This document shows positions 5,033-5,062 of a stretch of 5,062 nt of DNA, piece by piece. The notes under the pieces were generated by a model. That model made no database searches and had not been told where the DNA came from. It saw only the letters and a program-made list of their open reading frames with translations. The position numbers and the translations under genes were made by a program. Origin of the DNA: Novosphingobium sp. (lineage in GTDB: Bacteria; Pseudomonadota; Alphaproteobacteria; Sphingomonadales; Sphingomonadaceae); contig JAJTFU010000151.1 in assembly GCA_021299075.1 (NCBI GenBank), positions 1 to 5,062 on the forward strand, written 5' to 3'. The first letter of the stretch is position 1. Every line of letters begins with the position of its first letter.

Positions 5033-5062
5033 TTACTTCTTGAGCGTAAGGCCGCCGAAGCG
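5033..5062 (-). CDS. Unidentified gene, last nine codons only
   Basis: The frame ending at the TAA of 5035-5033 encodes RFGGLTLKK as the final residues of a protein whose body lies beyond the right edge. The reading frame is supported only by the strong terminator 23 nt downstream and by the common strand with all other genes. Nine residues are too few to name a family. Confidence 0.5.
   Translation of the reverse strand, partial: RFGGLTLKK

Noticed and set aside
4072..5043. Plus-strand open frame of 323 codons antisense to the receptor N-terminus
   Set aside because: It lies opposite the signal peptide and plug coding region, runs through the terminator at 4984-5009, and shows no domain.
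1..5062. CRISPR array, insertion sequence, toxin-antitoxin pair, phage or defence genes
   Set aside because: I saw no regularly spaced repeats, transposase motifs, terminal inverted repeats or small paired genes on either strand. tRNA-His could serve as an integration site, but no repeat of its 3' end and no integrase is present in the window.

Overview
This is a GC-rich window from a Gram-negative, probably alphaproteobacterial, chromosome. The likeliest home is the Sphingomonadales (Sphingomonas, Novosphingobium or Erythrobacter type). The evidence is a large TonB-dependent receptor of the kind these genomes carry in many copies, a cytochrome c maturation cluster ordered ccmC-ccmD-ccmE, and a tRNA-His with its CCA encoded in the DNA. 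Genus assignment is inference. Every gene I can support lies on the minus strand, so transcription runs from high to low coordinates.

Layout in transcription order: (1) 5033-5062, the last nine codons of an unidentified gene, closed by a strong intrinsic terminator at 4984-5009. (2) 4970-4983, a perfect 14-bp palindrome at the head of the receptor's 5' region. (3) 2497-4842, a complete 781-residue outer-membrane TonB-dependent receptor with signal peptide, TonB box, plug and barrel, followed by two hairpins at 2446-2466 and 2419-2434. (4) 2234-2311, tRNA-His(GTG) with the diagnostic extra G(-1) paired to C73, and a possible promoter at 2341-2369. (5) 1125-2189, an NAD-dependent leucine/phenylalanine-type amino acid dehydrogenase of 354 residues. 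It starts at a GTG with a good Shine-Dalgarno sequence, 44 nt after the tRNA. (6) 1019-1049, an intrinsic terminator. (7) 1-1003, ccmC, ccmD and the 5' part of ccmE, overlapping one another by 8 and 4 nt in a translationally coupled cluster.

Functionally these are three or four neighbouring transcription units rather than one pathway. The Ccm proteins move heme across the inner membrane and load it on CcmE for periplasmic cytochrome c assembly. The dehydrogenase deaminates a branched-chain or aromatic amino acid in the cytoplasm. The receptor imports an unknown ligand across the outer membrane. I see no new multi-gene system here. The points most worth a second look are the terminator lying 15 nt upstream of the ccmC start codon, the six receptor cysteines arranged as three pairs, and the mixed substrate-pocket signature of the dehydrogenase.
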